DNA from: Trichomonas tenax
Lineage: Eukaryota > Parabasalia > Trichomonadida > Trichomonadidae
Direction of reading: 5' to 3'
Length of the DNA: 52,760 nucleotides
NCBI GenBank assembly: GCA_023091735.1
Contig: JALKBU010000270.1
Coordinates: 1 to 52,760 of the forward strand
In this document: piece by piece, positions 43,500 through 52,604 of the stretch
How the letters are laid out: each line of letters starts with the position of its first letter
Numbering within the stretch: position 1 is the stretch's first letter
Notes under the pieces: generated by a model
Seen by the model: only the letters and a program-made list of their open reading frames with translations
The model's database searches: none
What the model was told of the DNA's origin: nothing
Position numbers and translations under genes: made by a program

Positions 43500-45089
43500 T
43501 TATGCTTTATTCAATGCGTTGATATCCTTCATGAGAGCCTTTCCGTCCTGAGCCATGCTTGGATCCTGTAGCATCATGTTTGCGTACGTGTTCGCCTTGT
43601 CCTTCTTCTTCTTTTGGAGGAAGTAATTCGCCAAGAATGAGATTGCTTCTCTCTCGTTCTCGACTCTCTCGCTGTCCTCCCTCGTGTCTATCACGTTCTT
43701 TTTTCCAACAAAGGTCTCGAAGCAGAACGCGGCCTTGTCGTCATCATCTGTATCTCTATAAAGTCTGCCGAGCTTGAAAATTGCCGTTCCCTCGCTGTCG
43801 GTGTTGCAAACAGCGCGCTGGTAGCACTTGATTGCGTTCTCGCACTGCATGAGCTCCTCGTAGCACTCGCCCATCGCCATCCACAGCCTAGAGTCCGATG
43901 GATTCATTGTGAGCGCCTTTCTGTAAAAAATAATCGCATGGAATGGCATTCTTGATAATTCGAATGCCCTTCCAAGGCCATAAAGGGCCCTGAAATCTCT
44001 TGGATTCGATTCGAAGGCCTTCGTGTATGCAGCTGTAGCTGCTGAAGTGTTCTGAAGTTCAATGTACTCGTGCCCAATGAGCGTCCACGCGAAATTGAAG
44101 TCAGAATCGAAGCGCAAGCACATGGAAAACTGCTCTATCGCGTCTTCGTGTCTTCCGCTCAGCGCGAAGAAGTTTCCGAGGACAGTGAGAGTCTCCGGCC
44201 TGAACTTGTCGATTTGGACTAAGCTCTGCGCTAATTCTGATAAAGCAGCCAAATCTTCTTTAACAAACAATAAGTGAGAGTATAACTCCAAAGACTCAAG
44301 TCTAAGAGGATATTTTGTTCGTAATTCTGTGAATAATATTGAAGATTGTTCGAAATTTCTGTCAAAATAATGAATTGAAGCTTCTAAAGCGATAATTGGG
44401 GCAACACGCGGAAGGTTGAGTTTCGCAAACAACACAGAAGCATCTTCCATCTGTAATTGTGATTTAAGTTCGATTTTGAAAATTTCAGAAGTCATATGAT
44501 CGGGAAGCTGCGACAGAATGTTGCCAATTACGTTGTTGTCGAATCTGACAAGCAAATTGATCATCAACCTCCATCCAGAGTGGTTTAATGGGAAATTATG
44601 GAGTGATTTAAGCAGAATTTGAAGTGCTTCTTCGTATTTACCAGATCTTGAGAGGAGAAGAGCATAAACGTATAAGTTTAGCGCGTCGAAAGTATCAACA
44701 AATCGCTTTGCTTCGCTAACAATCGTTTCATAGGCTTCGAAAGTATGTTTTGCGGAGACAGCGAGATCGCTGATGAACGTAGAGTCATCATGTACATTCT
44801 GCTGAAGCTGTCTCTGCGTGTCTAAAAGCTTTGAAAGGAAAAAAATCGTTTGTGATTTTTGATCTGTTTCATTTTGTAATAAAAACTGAACTCTCTTGAA
44901 TTCTCCGTTTCTAAATAACGTCTTTGCGAATGACAGTTTAAGTGGATCCGCAGGAATGGAAATATTCAGATTTGGAGCCAATTCGATTAAGAACTCGAGT
45001 ACCCACGAAGAACTCTGCGTCATGCACCTCGACTCCAACTCTATATATGCATTTGCAAGCTCTTCAACCTGAATCTCGTTTTTCGTCAT
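43500..45089 (-). CDS. CDC23: APC/C subunit APC8 (CDC23)
   Basis: 529 residues of tetratricopeptide repeats, close to the usual ~590. The C-terminal half carries the APC8 signature: LVQIDKFRPETLTVLGNFFA, FNFAWTLIGHEYIELQNTSA, FRALYGLGRAFELSRMPFHA and MNPSDSRLWMAMGECYEELM. APC8 is a scaffold subunit of the anaphase-promoting complex, the ubiquitin ligase that drives mitotic exit. The N-terminal third is diverged but still helical. The start ATG follows TCATTTATTTCTGATGC on the coding strand's upstream side only loosely, so no Inr is claimed. Product confident. Confidence 0.92.
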   Translation of the reverse strand: MTKNEIQVEELANAYIELESRCMTQSSSWVLEFLIELAPNLNISIPADPLKLSFAKTLFRNGEFKRVQFLLQNETDQKSQTIFFLSKLLDTQRQLQQNVHDDSTFISDLAVSAKHTFEAYETIVSEAKRFVDTFDALNLYVYALLLSRSGKYEEALQILLKSLHNFPLNHSGWRLMINLLVRFDNNVIGNILSQLPDHMTSEIFKIELKSQLQMEDASVLFAKLNLPRVAPIIALEASIHYFDRNFEQSSILFTELRTKYPLRLESLELYSHLLFVKEDLAALSELAQSLVQIDKFRPETLTVLGNFFALSGRHEDAIEQFSMCLRFDSDFNFAWTLIGHEYIELQNTSAATAAYTKAFESNPRDFRALYGLGRAFELSRMPFHAIIFYRKALTMNPSDSRLWMAMGECYEELMQCENAIKCYQRAVCNTDSEGTAIFKLGRLYRDTDDDDKAAFCFETFVGKKNVIDTREDSERVENEREAISFLANYFLQKKKKDKANTYANMMLQDPSMAQDGKALMKDINALNKA

Positions 45090-45138
45090 TTATTTCTGAT
45101 GCACGTTTAAAAATTCTTTTTTCATAAATTTTCTTGTT

Positions 45139-47052
45139 TTAGTCATCATCATCAACAACCAGTGTTGGCTTGTTTCTGCAAGACGTCCAAATCATTTCTC
45201 TCCAGTCGAATATGTTCATGGCTTGGTGAACAATCTTCGGATACCAATCAGTATTGACCTGCTTGATGTAGCCAAGAGGCTCTTTTACGTATCCTTCCTT
45301 GCTCCAAAGGATGGAAGCAAGCTCTTTGTCCCTATACAGCTTCATGTGATTTGCTTCAAAGACGCCGTATTCGATTAACAAGTCGTAGTATGACTGATCA
45401 TCAGCTAGGAAGTCCATGTTTCTATAGAAGAATGAGGAAACTAGTGTGCCAACCTTCCACATTGTCTTTATATCTCCCATGATGAGGCCAGCGCATTTGA
45501 CTTCGCGGTCATCATAGTACATCGCTATTTCATTCCAGTTTGGAACTTGCGCACGCCAATCCCTGAGAACGTAGTTTGTCTTATAAGTGTGGTTCTCGGG
45601 CGAGTAGTGGAGCTGGTTAGGAACAGTCACTGCAGGGAACGGATCCTGCTGGAAGATTGTATCATAACCGTCCATGTACAAAATTCTATCGAAATCTTTT
45701 TCGATCATAGGGCAAAGTTCCCTCAACATCGGGAATCTTGTGCCTCTTCTTTGATTAAGCGTTGCTTCCTTTGGAAGAATCATTGATACAATTGATACAC
45801 CACAGTCCTGGAACATCTTTGGAACGGAAGTGATTTCATCAATAAACAGAAGAATCTTCGCTCTGCATCCAGTCGTTCGAATTGTCCTTACAGGAACAAT
45901 GGCTCTAAATGATTCATATGTTGCAAATATCATAATCAAGTCTCTTTCCGTTGAGTGAACCTCTATTGGTCTAGGATTGTTGCAAAGAGGGCATAAGCTC
46001 CAGTTTACTGGTGCTCTTAATACATTTGCTGCCGCTTCAGCTATTTCTCGAACTAAAGATCTCTGGCATGAGAATGGTGCAAACAATGGAATGAAGGAGT
46101 CATACACTACTAAATCAAATGAAGAAGCGCCTTCATGTGACTTCAGGAAAATAAAAATAGTAAGAATAAGCATCAAAATCACGGATGCCAAAGATCTTGA
46201 AAGATTGATCATTTGCATCTTTTCATGCGACTTTGAGAAGTCTGTAACGCTTGCATAGAGCTCTGGAATCAGATACAATAACAATCCAAATGTAAAAACA
46301 TACTGGAAAGGAATGAATGAAATTATGATTATTGAGCAAACAGAAATTATATTAGTAATTGAGATTTGATGCGAAAGGACTGAAAATAGTATGATAAATA
46401 TGCCTAATGGTGGGAATAAGAATGTCAAAGCGATTGCTGAAGCTAATGAAGATAATTCATCGACATTTGCTGCTCTAATAGCAAAAAGCACATATAAAAA
46501 TACCTTTACATCCTCATTTTGGTAGAAGCACATAAAAACGACTGCTATTTCTGCAGCAATTTTGTAAGCATTTTTGAATGAAAGTAAAAGTATAAAAGCC
46601 GCAATCGCAATAGTAGCAAATGGTATTTTATGCAATTTTGTATCTGAATGCACTGAGATAACATTTGTCTTTGTTGGTGAATCTTCACTATAATTTATTG
46701 TAACAGATATTTTGTCTGTTTCCTTATATATGCCATTTACTCGGAACCAATAGTACATGAGTTTCTTTTTAAGCTTCGTATTGATTGCTGCACTATAGTT
46801 ATAAATTTGTTGATACTTTGGATGAAGTTCCTCAGTCTTAAGATCAGGTCCATTGATTTGCTCACCAAAGAACATGCGTGAATTTTGATCATTGATGTTC
46901 AATTCTACAGAATCGATTTGAATTCCGGGATATTTAACGAAAGACACTTGTTGCGAGATCAGAGACAGTACCGAATTAACTGTGTCTATCGGAACATACA
47001 CTTCATATTTTTTTGAAAGAGCTAAACAGCTCTGTGTAAAGATATGAAACAT
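45139..47052 (-). CDS. multi-pass membrane protein with glycosyltransferase-like C-terminal domain
   Basis: 637 residues. Residues ~1-135 are soluble (VYVPIDTVNSVLSLISQQVS). About six hydrophobic segments follow between ~150 and 310 (FATIAIAAFILLLSFKNAYK; FLFPPLGIFIILFSVLSHQI; YVFTFGLLLYLIPELYASVT; VILMLILTIFIFLKS). The C-terminal ~270 residues resemble a nucleotide-sugar transferase: ERDLIMIFATYESFRAIVPV, RILYMDGYDTIFQQDPF with a DGYD metal site, and CAGLIMGDIKTMWKVGT. It would act in the secretory pathway on glycans or glycolipids. The GT call is by fold pattern; substrate unknown. The ATG used has a short, non-signal N-terminus. Confidence 0.72.
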   Translation of the reverse strand: MFHIFTQSCLALSKKYEVYVPIDTVNSVLSLISQQVSFVKYPGIQIDSVELNINDQNSRMFFGEQINGPDLKTEELHPKYQQIYNYSAAINTKLKKKLMYYWFRVNGIYKETDKISVTINYSEDSPTKTNVISVHSDTKLHKIPFATIAIAAFILLLSFKNAYKIAAEIAVVFMCFYQNEDVKVFLYVLFAIRAANVDELSSLASAIALTFLFPPLGIFIILFSVLSHQISITNIISVCSIIIISFIPFQYVFTFGLLLYLIPELYASVTDFSKSHEKMQMINLSRSLASVILMLILTIFIFLKSHEGASSFDLVVYDSFIPLFAPFSCQRSLVREIAEAAANVLRAPVNWSLCPLCNNPRPIEVHSTERDLIMIFATYESFRAIVPVRTIRTTGCRAKILLFIDEITSVPKMFQDCGVSIVSMILPKEATLNQRRGTRFPMLRELCPMIEKDFDRILYMDGYDTIFQQDPFPAVTVPNQLHYSPENHTYKTNYVLRDWRAQVPNWNEIAMYYDDREVKCAGLIMGDIKTMWKVGTLVSSFFYRNMDFLADDQSYYDLLIEYGVFEANHMKLYRDKELASILWSKEGYVKEPLGYIKQVNTDWYPKIVHQAMNIFDWREMIWTSCRNKPTLVVDDDD

Positions 47053-47287
47053 ATAAAAAGAGAAATTAAGGTTAAAATTATTCTTTTCTCATTCAAAGAG
47101 AACTATTCTATACACAAACGAGTGGCTTAAGTATTTTGGCGCCACATGGTTTGCCAGGCAATGCTCTAAATTATACACGCAAATATCGAAAATGAATCAT
47201 TGTATAAAATAATAAGATAAACAATGTTAATAAATAGCATTTATTTATATATATAACAATATTGGCCCTGAAACAATATGGTTTGTG

Positions 47288-48243
47288 CTATTTCGTCTCG
47301 GTTTTGGTACCATATCCCTTGCCATAATAATTATAATTTGAAACTGCAATTGTTTTCTTAACTCTTTTATCAGTATCTGTGATCTTATGAACATGCAATT
47401 TTGTTTCTAAATATGTATTTTCATGTTCTTCATATCCTTTTGACCAATCATCACCTGATGCATATGCACAAAACTCAGCGTTAGAAGATAGAGTACATGC
47501 AGTATATGCTGTTTTTTCTTTCGCCTTAGTTTCCGTAGAGTGCACTAGCAAACCATTGCTTAAATTGAAGTAATTAAGAGCGCCATCACCTCCACAAGAA
47601 ACTCCTAATGTAGCTTTCTTAGATATTTCTACAGAATTACAACAATATATTGAGAAATCAGCGTCGTTAAGGTGAACATCATATTGCTTGAAATTTGTAT
47701 CATGGATAAGAACAACCCTTCCTGTTACGGATGCTGATATATATCCATCGTCTTGTAGATATGCAGCAATTGCATTTCTTGGTATGTACGAGCAATGTTG
47801 TTGAACTTCAGCTCAGGAACATATGGTGGATTAAGAACATCGATTGGCTGTCGAATATCTATTGTATTAATCATCATATCGGCATAAGCTACATATGCAA
47901 CATTTAATCTAACATCCAATGACACAAGATTGTATCTCCCGGATCTTAAACACGCTTTTAGTGATGCTTTTTCGCGTGGATCATAAAGATAAATTGTTCA
48001 ATTCATGCCGCCTATTATCAAACAGTTCTTATCTTGACAATATCCTAATCCAGCAACTGGGAAAGGCTCGTAAATCTTGAATAACGCTTTGGCTGTTAAC
48101 TTATTATCAGCTTGTTCGATTGTTACTAGTTTCACAGCTCCTTCTGTGGTTCCAATAAAGTATCGGTTCATGTTATCATCTACTGCAATGCGAAGAATTG
48201 CTTGTGATCTCTCTGTGAGATATTAACGCCATAATATCTCCAT
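47288..48243 (-). pseudogene. Rae1/Bub3-like WD40 protein, broken
   Basis: Reading from an ATG at 48243 (MEILWR then TAA), the same frame continues as LTERSQAILRIAVDDNMNRY, FIGTTEGAVKLVTIEQADNK and VAGLGYCQDKNCLIIGGMN. It hits a TGA near 48000 and resumes in frame with TIYLYDPREKASLKACLRSG. A shift near 47765 leads to YISASVTGRVVLIHD and to AYASGDDWSKGYEEHEN, ending at 47288. The ASxDWSKGxE block is the Rae1/Gle2 hallmark; WD blades and SVxGRV match the Rae1/Bub3 family. Two in-frame stops and a frameshift kill it. An Inr-like TCATAATTTTT precedes the ATG. An intact copy probably exists elsewhere. Confidence 0.75.
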
Positions 48244-48414
48244 AAAAATTATGAACCAAAAGCAAAATATATCGTTCCAAAAAACCCTAAAAGTGGATTT
48301 TGGAAAAGTGACATTGGCGGCAATGTCCATGCTCCATTTTAAGCATTAAATCCAAATATCGCGAAAATTTAGCAAAAATTTTGGAAATTTTAAAAATTTG
48401 TCAAACCAATGTTG

Positions 48415-48423
48415 TCACTTTTT
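48415..48423 (+). promoter_or_regulatory. initiator (Inr) of the SAPS-domain gene
   Basis: TCACTTTTT lies 21 bases before ATG 48436. An upstream ATG at 48409 would start before this site, so the Inr places the real start at 48436. Confidence 0.7.
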
Positions 48424-48435
48424 AATAATAAAATT

Positions 48436-49905
48436 ATGAGATCTCGATCTTTCGACAATCTGATCGAGATACTCAAAAGTCCAGCCTGCACTCTCCCGCA
48501 GGTCCTGCAGCAGGATAATTTGATCCAAGCAATTCATAGCAAATACGACCACATCACGAATTTTTTGATCGACCACATTCAAGAATTCTTTGATATTATT
48601 TTTGACAATACATCGAAGTACTCTGACACAGTAAAGGCCAGAGCGCGGCAATGTTTGATGTCACGCCTTTCTTTAATAAATCCAACGATTTTAAATCTAA
48701 TATTGAACAAATTGGTGCAATTCATAGAGCAGGACAACGAAGTTGCTGATTTTGCACTGATTTCTTTCACCAAAATTTTATTTTATTTAATCACGAACAC
48801 AAATTGCGGAATTCTGGAGAAGTACGAGATAATGAACAACATCATGCCGAAGCTGATCAAGCGGATCTGTCACCCGGCGGTCATGGATCTCCTCACAAAC
48901 CTCACAACGGACAGAGGCCAACATGCAGCCAATTTTATCAAGAGAGATCAAGCGCTGAAGTTCCTTCTGGAGCTTATAGAGAAGGAAGGAGTTGCAGTGG
49001 AGTACGCAATTGAGCTTATTAGAAATATTATCGCAAATCAAGAAAATGATTGGGGAATGGATGTTTTTGCTGACCCGGTAAACTTCTCTCACGTTTTCGC
49101 ACTTGCGTACAGCAAAAATCACACTCTTTCCTCATGTACTTTCCAAATTATTAATTATATTTTCGACACGTACATGTTTTGCGAAGATGATATGAGAAAC
49201 GAAAGCGAAGTGTACAACACAACAATGCCGATTATCATCGCGAACATTCCAAAAATCGTTGACTGCATCGTTTCCGCGCCTGTTTATCAATTTCATTGTG
49301 ATCCTGCTCACAAGCTTTTGATAAGCATATCCAAGACCGGTTACGATGTAACGAACGAACTTCTCACCGTCTTGAAGTACACATATAACCAAATGCAAAC
49401 ATATCCAAATAATTCAAAAGTTCATGGCGCATTTCTCATCACTTTCCGAACAATCGAAAAGCTGTTCAGCGAACAGGATTTCTATAATTTGATAAATGAT
49501 CTCAAACTTCGTGAATTGATAATTGCTCAGTATACTAAAGCTAATTTCAACGTCAACAGAGCTTATTATCTCGAGTTCGCTGATATTATCATAAAGAAAG
49601 ATAACAAGAATGGACGCACCGCCACTCCGGACTGGGTTGATTTCGTTAACAACGTTTTTAAGCCGACGAAGGCCTCAATTCAAGTGCCATATGGTGGAAA
49701 GAAAGCTTTGGACAACAACACATTATATTACTACGATGATGGTGGCTCTGATTCACCGGTTAACAAGATGGACGAATCCGCGATTCCTGACGCGATTAAG
49801 ATATTCGGCAAAGATTATATCTACGACGGCGGCATGGACGATTACGAAGAAGAAGACTGCGATGACTTCGATTTTGATATGAACAATGAAGTTGATTTTA
49901 TCTGA
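48436..49905 (+). CDS. SAPS-domain protein (PP6/Sit4 phosphatase regulatory subunit)
   Basis: 489 residues from the Inr-supported start (MRSRSFDNLIEILKSPACTL). Helical repeats match the SAPS/SIT4-associated family: VLQQDNLIQAIHSKYDHITN, FLIDHIQEFFDIIFDN, FALISFTKILFYLITNTNCG and NNIMPKLIKRICHPAVMDLL (cf. the family's HIGTSALMDLL block). An acidic C-terminus (DDYEEEDCDDFDFDMNNEVD) is typical. SAPS proteins hold and target the catalytic subunit of PP6/Sit4. Human PP6R proteins are larger (~870) with a longer disordered tail. Moderate-to-good family confidence. Confidence 0.75.
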   Translation: MRSRSFDNLIEILKSPACTLPQVLQQDNLIQAIHSKYDHITNFLIDHIQEFFDIIFDNTSKYSDTVKARARQCLMSRLSLINPTILNLILNKLVQFIEQDNEVADFALISFTKILFYLITNTNCGILEKYEIMNNIMPKLIKRICHPAVMDLLTNLTTDRGQHAANFIKRDQALKFLLELIEKEGVAVEYAIELIRNIIANQENDWGMDVFADPVNFSHVFALAYSKNHTLSSCTFQIINYIFDTYMFCEDDMRNESEVYNTTMPIIIANIPKIVDCIVSAPVYQFHCDPAHKLLISISKTGYDVTNELLTVLKYTYNQMQTYPNNSKVHGAFLITFRTIEKLFSEQDFYNLINDLKLRELIIAQYTKANFNVNRAYYLEFADIIIKKDNKNGRTATPDWVDFVNNVFKPTKASIQVPYGGKKALDNNTLYYYDDGGSDSPVNKMDESAIPDAIKIFGKDYIYDGGMDDYEEEDCDDFDFDMNNEVDFI

Positions 49906-50022
49906 TTTTATTATGTATTTTTTGTTTATGTAAAGTTTTGTTTTTTATTTTTAAAATAAGAGGAATTTAAAAGTTATCATTTTATAAATGATCATTGTTT
50001 ACTCGATATAAAAGAAAAATAG

Positions 50023-50394
50023 ATGACACAAGTTCCTGATGGGAATGGAGGCAATTACGACACAGATCAATATGAAACACTTATTTCTACAGAAAAGAAC
50101 ATCACATCAATTAAGATCAATAGAAACATGAAAACAATATTTGGAAGCAATTCCAACAACTACGCGATGATCCAATGCGCATCTTCTCTTGTGTCATTCA
50201 GCTTTGAAGAGAATCCTTTGCTAGAAAGCATTCAACCATTTTCATTTTACTATTGCACATTTTTGCAAATTGTTGATTTGAGACTTTGCACAAAATTGAG
50301 GTCAATATCGGATCATGCGTTTTATCAATGCAGGCGATGCACTGAGATTTATCTTCCTGAAGGAGACGTCACATTAGAAAGAAAAAAAAATTAG
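50023..50394 (+). CDS. BspA-type leucine-rich-repeat fragment
   Basis: 123 residues. It starts at an ATG and contains LESIQPFSFYYCTFLQIVDL and LRSISDHAFYQCRRCTEIYL, two copies of the BspA/TpLRR (LRR_5) unit with I...AF..C spacing. Trichomonad BspA proteins are usually several hundred residues with many such units; this one stops after two at TAG following an A-run (GAAAGAAAAAAAAATTAG), where a slip may have cut it. It lies ~120 bases after the SAPS gene. It could be a small protein or a truncated BspA gene. Confidence 0.6.
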   Translation: MTQVPDGNGGNYDTDQYETLISTEKNITSIKINRNMKTIFGSNSNNYAMIQCASSLVSFSFEENPLLESIQPFSFYYCTFLQIVDLRLCTKLRSISDHAFYQCRRCTEIYLPEGDVTLERKKN

Positions 50395-50896
50395 AAAATT
50401 CAGCAAAATTTGCATATTTCTCGATTTCAAGGTATAATTTGCATTATTTGTAGTACTGAGATCGCTGTAATACTAAAATAAATTGAAAATACATGTTTCT
50501 GAAGATGATCTCACACAAATATGAATTTCACAACAAAACATTGATATATGAATATTAAGCATAAAAATAAATGAATTATTACTCAAAAATTCCTCGATTT
50601 TTGAAAAACATATGAAAGCTTTAGGGCATTTACACGAAATAACGTAAAGGGAGACAGTTATGCTATCAATTCACGTGGACGAAAGCCTAGAACCAATGTA
50701 GAGCTATCCATAAATTTAGGTGTAATAATTCGTGTTATTTATGGATACCAAAGCACCTAATTGAAATAACATAGCTATCATAGGCTATAGTAACTGTTTA
50801 ATGCATCAAACAAATTGAACGCGAAGAAACAGCAGAATTTCATTGTGATTTGCTTGTTTATTTTACTACTTTACAATTATCAGCATATTTTTAGCA
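50395..50896. other. 500-bp gene-free stretch with a hairpin
   Basis: AT-rich with no gene. TATCCATAAA (50705-50714) pairs with TTTATGGATA (50738-50747) around 23 bases. Short repeats of TAGGTG/CACCTA and CTATCATAG are nearby. It borders the inverted-repeat copy and may be part of the same decayed insertion. Confidence 0.45.
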
Positions 50897-51130
50897 TATA
50901 TATTCAAATGGCTATTAAAATGGTAAATGATTTCACCTTTTCCCGCTGATTATTAATATTATAATTAAAAAGTTGAAATTGAGCTGTGATACTCCAAGCA
51001 ATTAATCCTTAGCATGAGAGAAAACACAATCAAGAAGGTTGTTTTTTGGTGATTTTTTAACATTTTCTTGTACCTAAATAAGTTAAAAATGCACCAAAAA
51101 AGTGAAGGACGATACAGGAAGTTTGGCCAT
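50897..51130 (-). repeat. dispersed repeat, copy B (inverted relative to 754-994)
   Basis: Reverse complement of the ~240-base repeat at 754-994, differing by scattered substitutions and a small indel in the A-run. The boundary on the right is GGCCAT (51125-51130), as in copy A. Confidence 0.8.
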
Positions 51131-51167
51131 ATCGGGCCATTAATAAAAATTTATTTTTGTTTAATTT

Positions 51168-51296
51168 TTAACGTTTTAGTTTAGAAGTAACCCATGAACC
51201 AACATCCCGAACAACATCGTCAGTAATTATCAAAGGTTTTCTATCGCCATTATTATTCACACCAAATTCAAATCCAACTTTTGGTAATGAAGTTAG
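51168..51296 (-). pseudogene. C-terminal gene fragment, mobile-element-like
   Basis: One frame encodes TSLPKVGFEFGVNNNGDRKP and LIITDDVVRDVGSWVTSKLK, ending at TAA (51168-51170). An in-frame stop lies just upstream, so this is the 3' end of a lost gene. The 5' break falls beside the palindrome at 51304-51346. Family not recognised. Confidence 0.45.
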
Positions 51297-51303
51297 TTAT
51301 AAA

Positions 51304-51346
51304 CATTTCGCATTATCGACGACTACGCCGTAGCTCCTGCAAAATG
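51304..51346. repeat. palindromic element with CTACGCCGTAG core
   Basis: CATTTCGCA and TGCAAAATG form outer arms with one unpaired base, around a CTACGCCGTAG core. The sequence is clearly related to the hairpin at 52560-52604, which has a CCACGACTGCGCCGTGG core and TTCGCA/TGCGAA arms. Confidence 0.7.
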
Positions 51347-51646
51347 TTAGTAATGGTATATCTACACGTCAGACCTTGTCAGAGTCAGTGATGTAAAGTT
51401 ATCCCCCATGTAGGGATTAAAATTTTCATTTATTTCAAAATCAGCGTTAAAAATAATTTAACTAGATTACCAGGTAATACCAGGTAATAAAAAAGTAGGA
51501 CAAGGAATTTATGAAGAGCTAACGACTCAGTAATGTTAAAAATAATTTTTTTGATAAACTAAACTAAAGAAAGAAAGCGAAGGGCTTCACACACCAGAAG
51601 GGATAGGAATTATGAATATATAAAATTTCAAAAATAATTTTAGTGG
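51347..51646. other. 300-bp gap without a gene
   Basis: No frame. It contains ATCCCCCATGTAGGG (near 51402), two copies of ACCAGGTAAT in tandem (51470-51488) and AT-rich DNA. It forms the 3' flank of the minus-strand gene at 51647. Confidence 0.4.
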
Positions 51647-52048
51647 TTATTCTGATTTCTTTTCTTCCTCCTGTTTCTTCTTAGCTTCGGGACTTTGTCC
51701 CTCGAGGGCTTTAGCCCGTTCTTCTTCCTTCATTCTTTTTGCGATCCATCTTGGATTCTTCTGTCGACCTGCAGCAAGCGCCGCTAATTGTTTTTCTGTA
51801 CACTTACGTTTAGGTTTAACTGGTTTTTCTTCGACACTTTGCCCTTCGGGTTGCAACCGATGGTTGTGTGTCTCAAGGGCTTTAGCCCGTTCTGTTGTTG
51901 TAAATCCTTCATCAGCTTGTTCAATCTTTTTAGACTTTCTTGTTTTCATTGTTGCTTTGAGTTCATTTAATATTTCTTCCTTTAATGTCGATTTCAGAGT
52001 TTTGAAGTCTGTCAAAACACTCTGTGCCTGGGATTGTTCGCAATCCAT
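51647..52048 (-). CDS. lysine-rich mobile-element-type protein containing in-frame palindromes
   Basis: 133 residues, basic and charged. N-terminal helix SVLTDFKTLKSTLKEEILNE, then KKIEQADEGFTT, and a KPKRKCTEKQLAALAAGRQK motif of the kind seen in Maverick/Polinton and large-virus accessory proteins. Two units RAKALEGQSPEA and RAKALETHNHRLQPEGQS are encoded by strings of GC-rich palindromes (51689-51717 and 51842-51889). The second carries a 27-base extra hairpin within the unit. The gene is divergent from 52103. Whether this is a Maverick gene is inference: no integrase, polymerase or capsid gene is in the window. Confidence 0.55.
   Translation of the reverse strand: MDCEQSQAQSVLTDFKTLKSTLKEEILNELKATMKTRKSKKIEQADEGFTTTERAKALETHNHRLQPEGQSVEEKPVKPKRKCTEKQLAALAAGRQKNPRWIAKRMKEEERAKALEGQSPEAKKKQEEEKKSE
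51689..51717 (-). repeat. cluster of three overlapping GC-rich palindromes in a coding frame
   Basis: GGGACTTTGTCCC (51689-51701), CCCTCGAGGG (51699-51708, perfect) and GGGCTTTAGCCC (51706-51717) overlap head to tail. They encode RAKALEGQSP on the minus strand. They stand out from the AT-rich surroundings. Confidence 0.8.
51842..51889 (-). repeat. second in-frame palindrome cluster with an extra hairpin
   Basis: CCCTTCGGG, the perfect palindrome GGTTGCAACC (51849-51858), CAACCGATGGTTG and GGGCTTTAGCCC follow in series and encode RAKALETHNHRLQPEGQS. Compared with the first cluster, a 27-base segment that is itself a hairpin has been added without breaking the frame. Confidence 0.75.
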
Positions 52049-52102
52049 GGTTTTATATTGGATAAAAATTTAAAAATATTATTTTTTAACACCAATTAAA
52101 TC

Positions 52103-52561
52103 ATGAGCTTAAGTAGATCAGAGAGAAATTCGATAATTATTAATGATGCAAAAGGAATACAACATCCATTATATTATGTTATGACTGATAAGAACGGTAA
52201 AATTCAAGTTCGTAAAAGAAAGGTTCCATTGACTTCGTCCTCGGCGCAGGTCGCCTTAATATCAACACCAAAGGAAGAAAAGACGGTAGAAGTTATTGAA
52301 CCAAAGAAAAAAGAGCAAAGTAATGACCAAATTCATGAACAAATAAGCACTTCAGTTTATGAATCAGTGACAAATGAGAAACTTCTTGAGAAAATGCTGG
52401 AAGTTCTTGAAGGCAGCACTGAATCAAATGATTTAAATAAAAACCCAGTTGAACGTCAAAAGGAAACAGAAGAGAATAAGCAATTTGTTTCTAACATTTC
52501 TGAACAAGCCCAAAAAGAAAAAAATTATTACACAACCGAGAACTCCAAGTTAGTAATGTGA
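52103..52561 (+). CDS. hypothetical mobile-element-type protein, 152 aa
   Basis: N-terminal domain RSERNSIIINDAKGIQHPLY with YVMTDKNGKIQVRKRKVPLT, then an acidic, Gln/Lys-rich tail (TVEVIEPKKKEQSNDQIHEQ; NEKLLEKMLEVLEGSTESND) that may form coiled coil. Divergently paired with the gene at 51647, 54 bases apart, and similar in style; both look like the edge of a larger mobile element. No family is recognised. Its TGA is immediately followed by the palindrome at 52560-52604. Confidence 0.5.
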   Translation: MSLSRSERNSIIINDAKGIQHPLYYVMTDKNGKIQVRKRKVPLTSSSAQVALISTPKEEKTVEVIEPKKKEQSNDQIHEQISTSVYESVTNEKLLEKMLEVLEGSTESNDLNKNPVERQKETEENKQFVSNISEQAQKEKNYYTTENSKLVM

Positions 52562-52604
52562 TGTTCGCATCCACCACGACTGCGCCGTGGCTTCTGCGAA
52601 CATC
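52560..52604 (+). repeat. strong hairpin overlapping the stop codon of the gene at 52103
   Basis: GATGTTCGCA (52560-52569) and TGCGAACATC (52595-52604) are perfect arms; CCACG and CGTGG form an inner stem. The first bases belong to the TGA. It is related to the element at 51304-51346. It may shape the 3' end of the transcript or be an inserted palindromic element. Confidence 0.75.

Noticed and set aside
754..51130. The whole 50 kb between the two inverted repeats as one giant transposon
   Set aside because: The interval holds ordinary housekeeping genes (XPF, uL30, APC8, SNARE); the repeats are better read as two independent copies.
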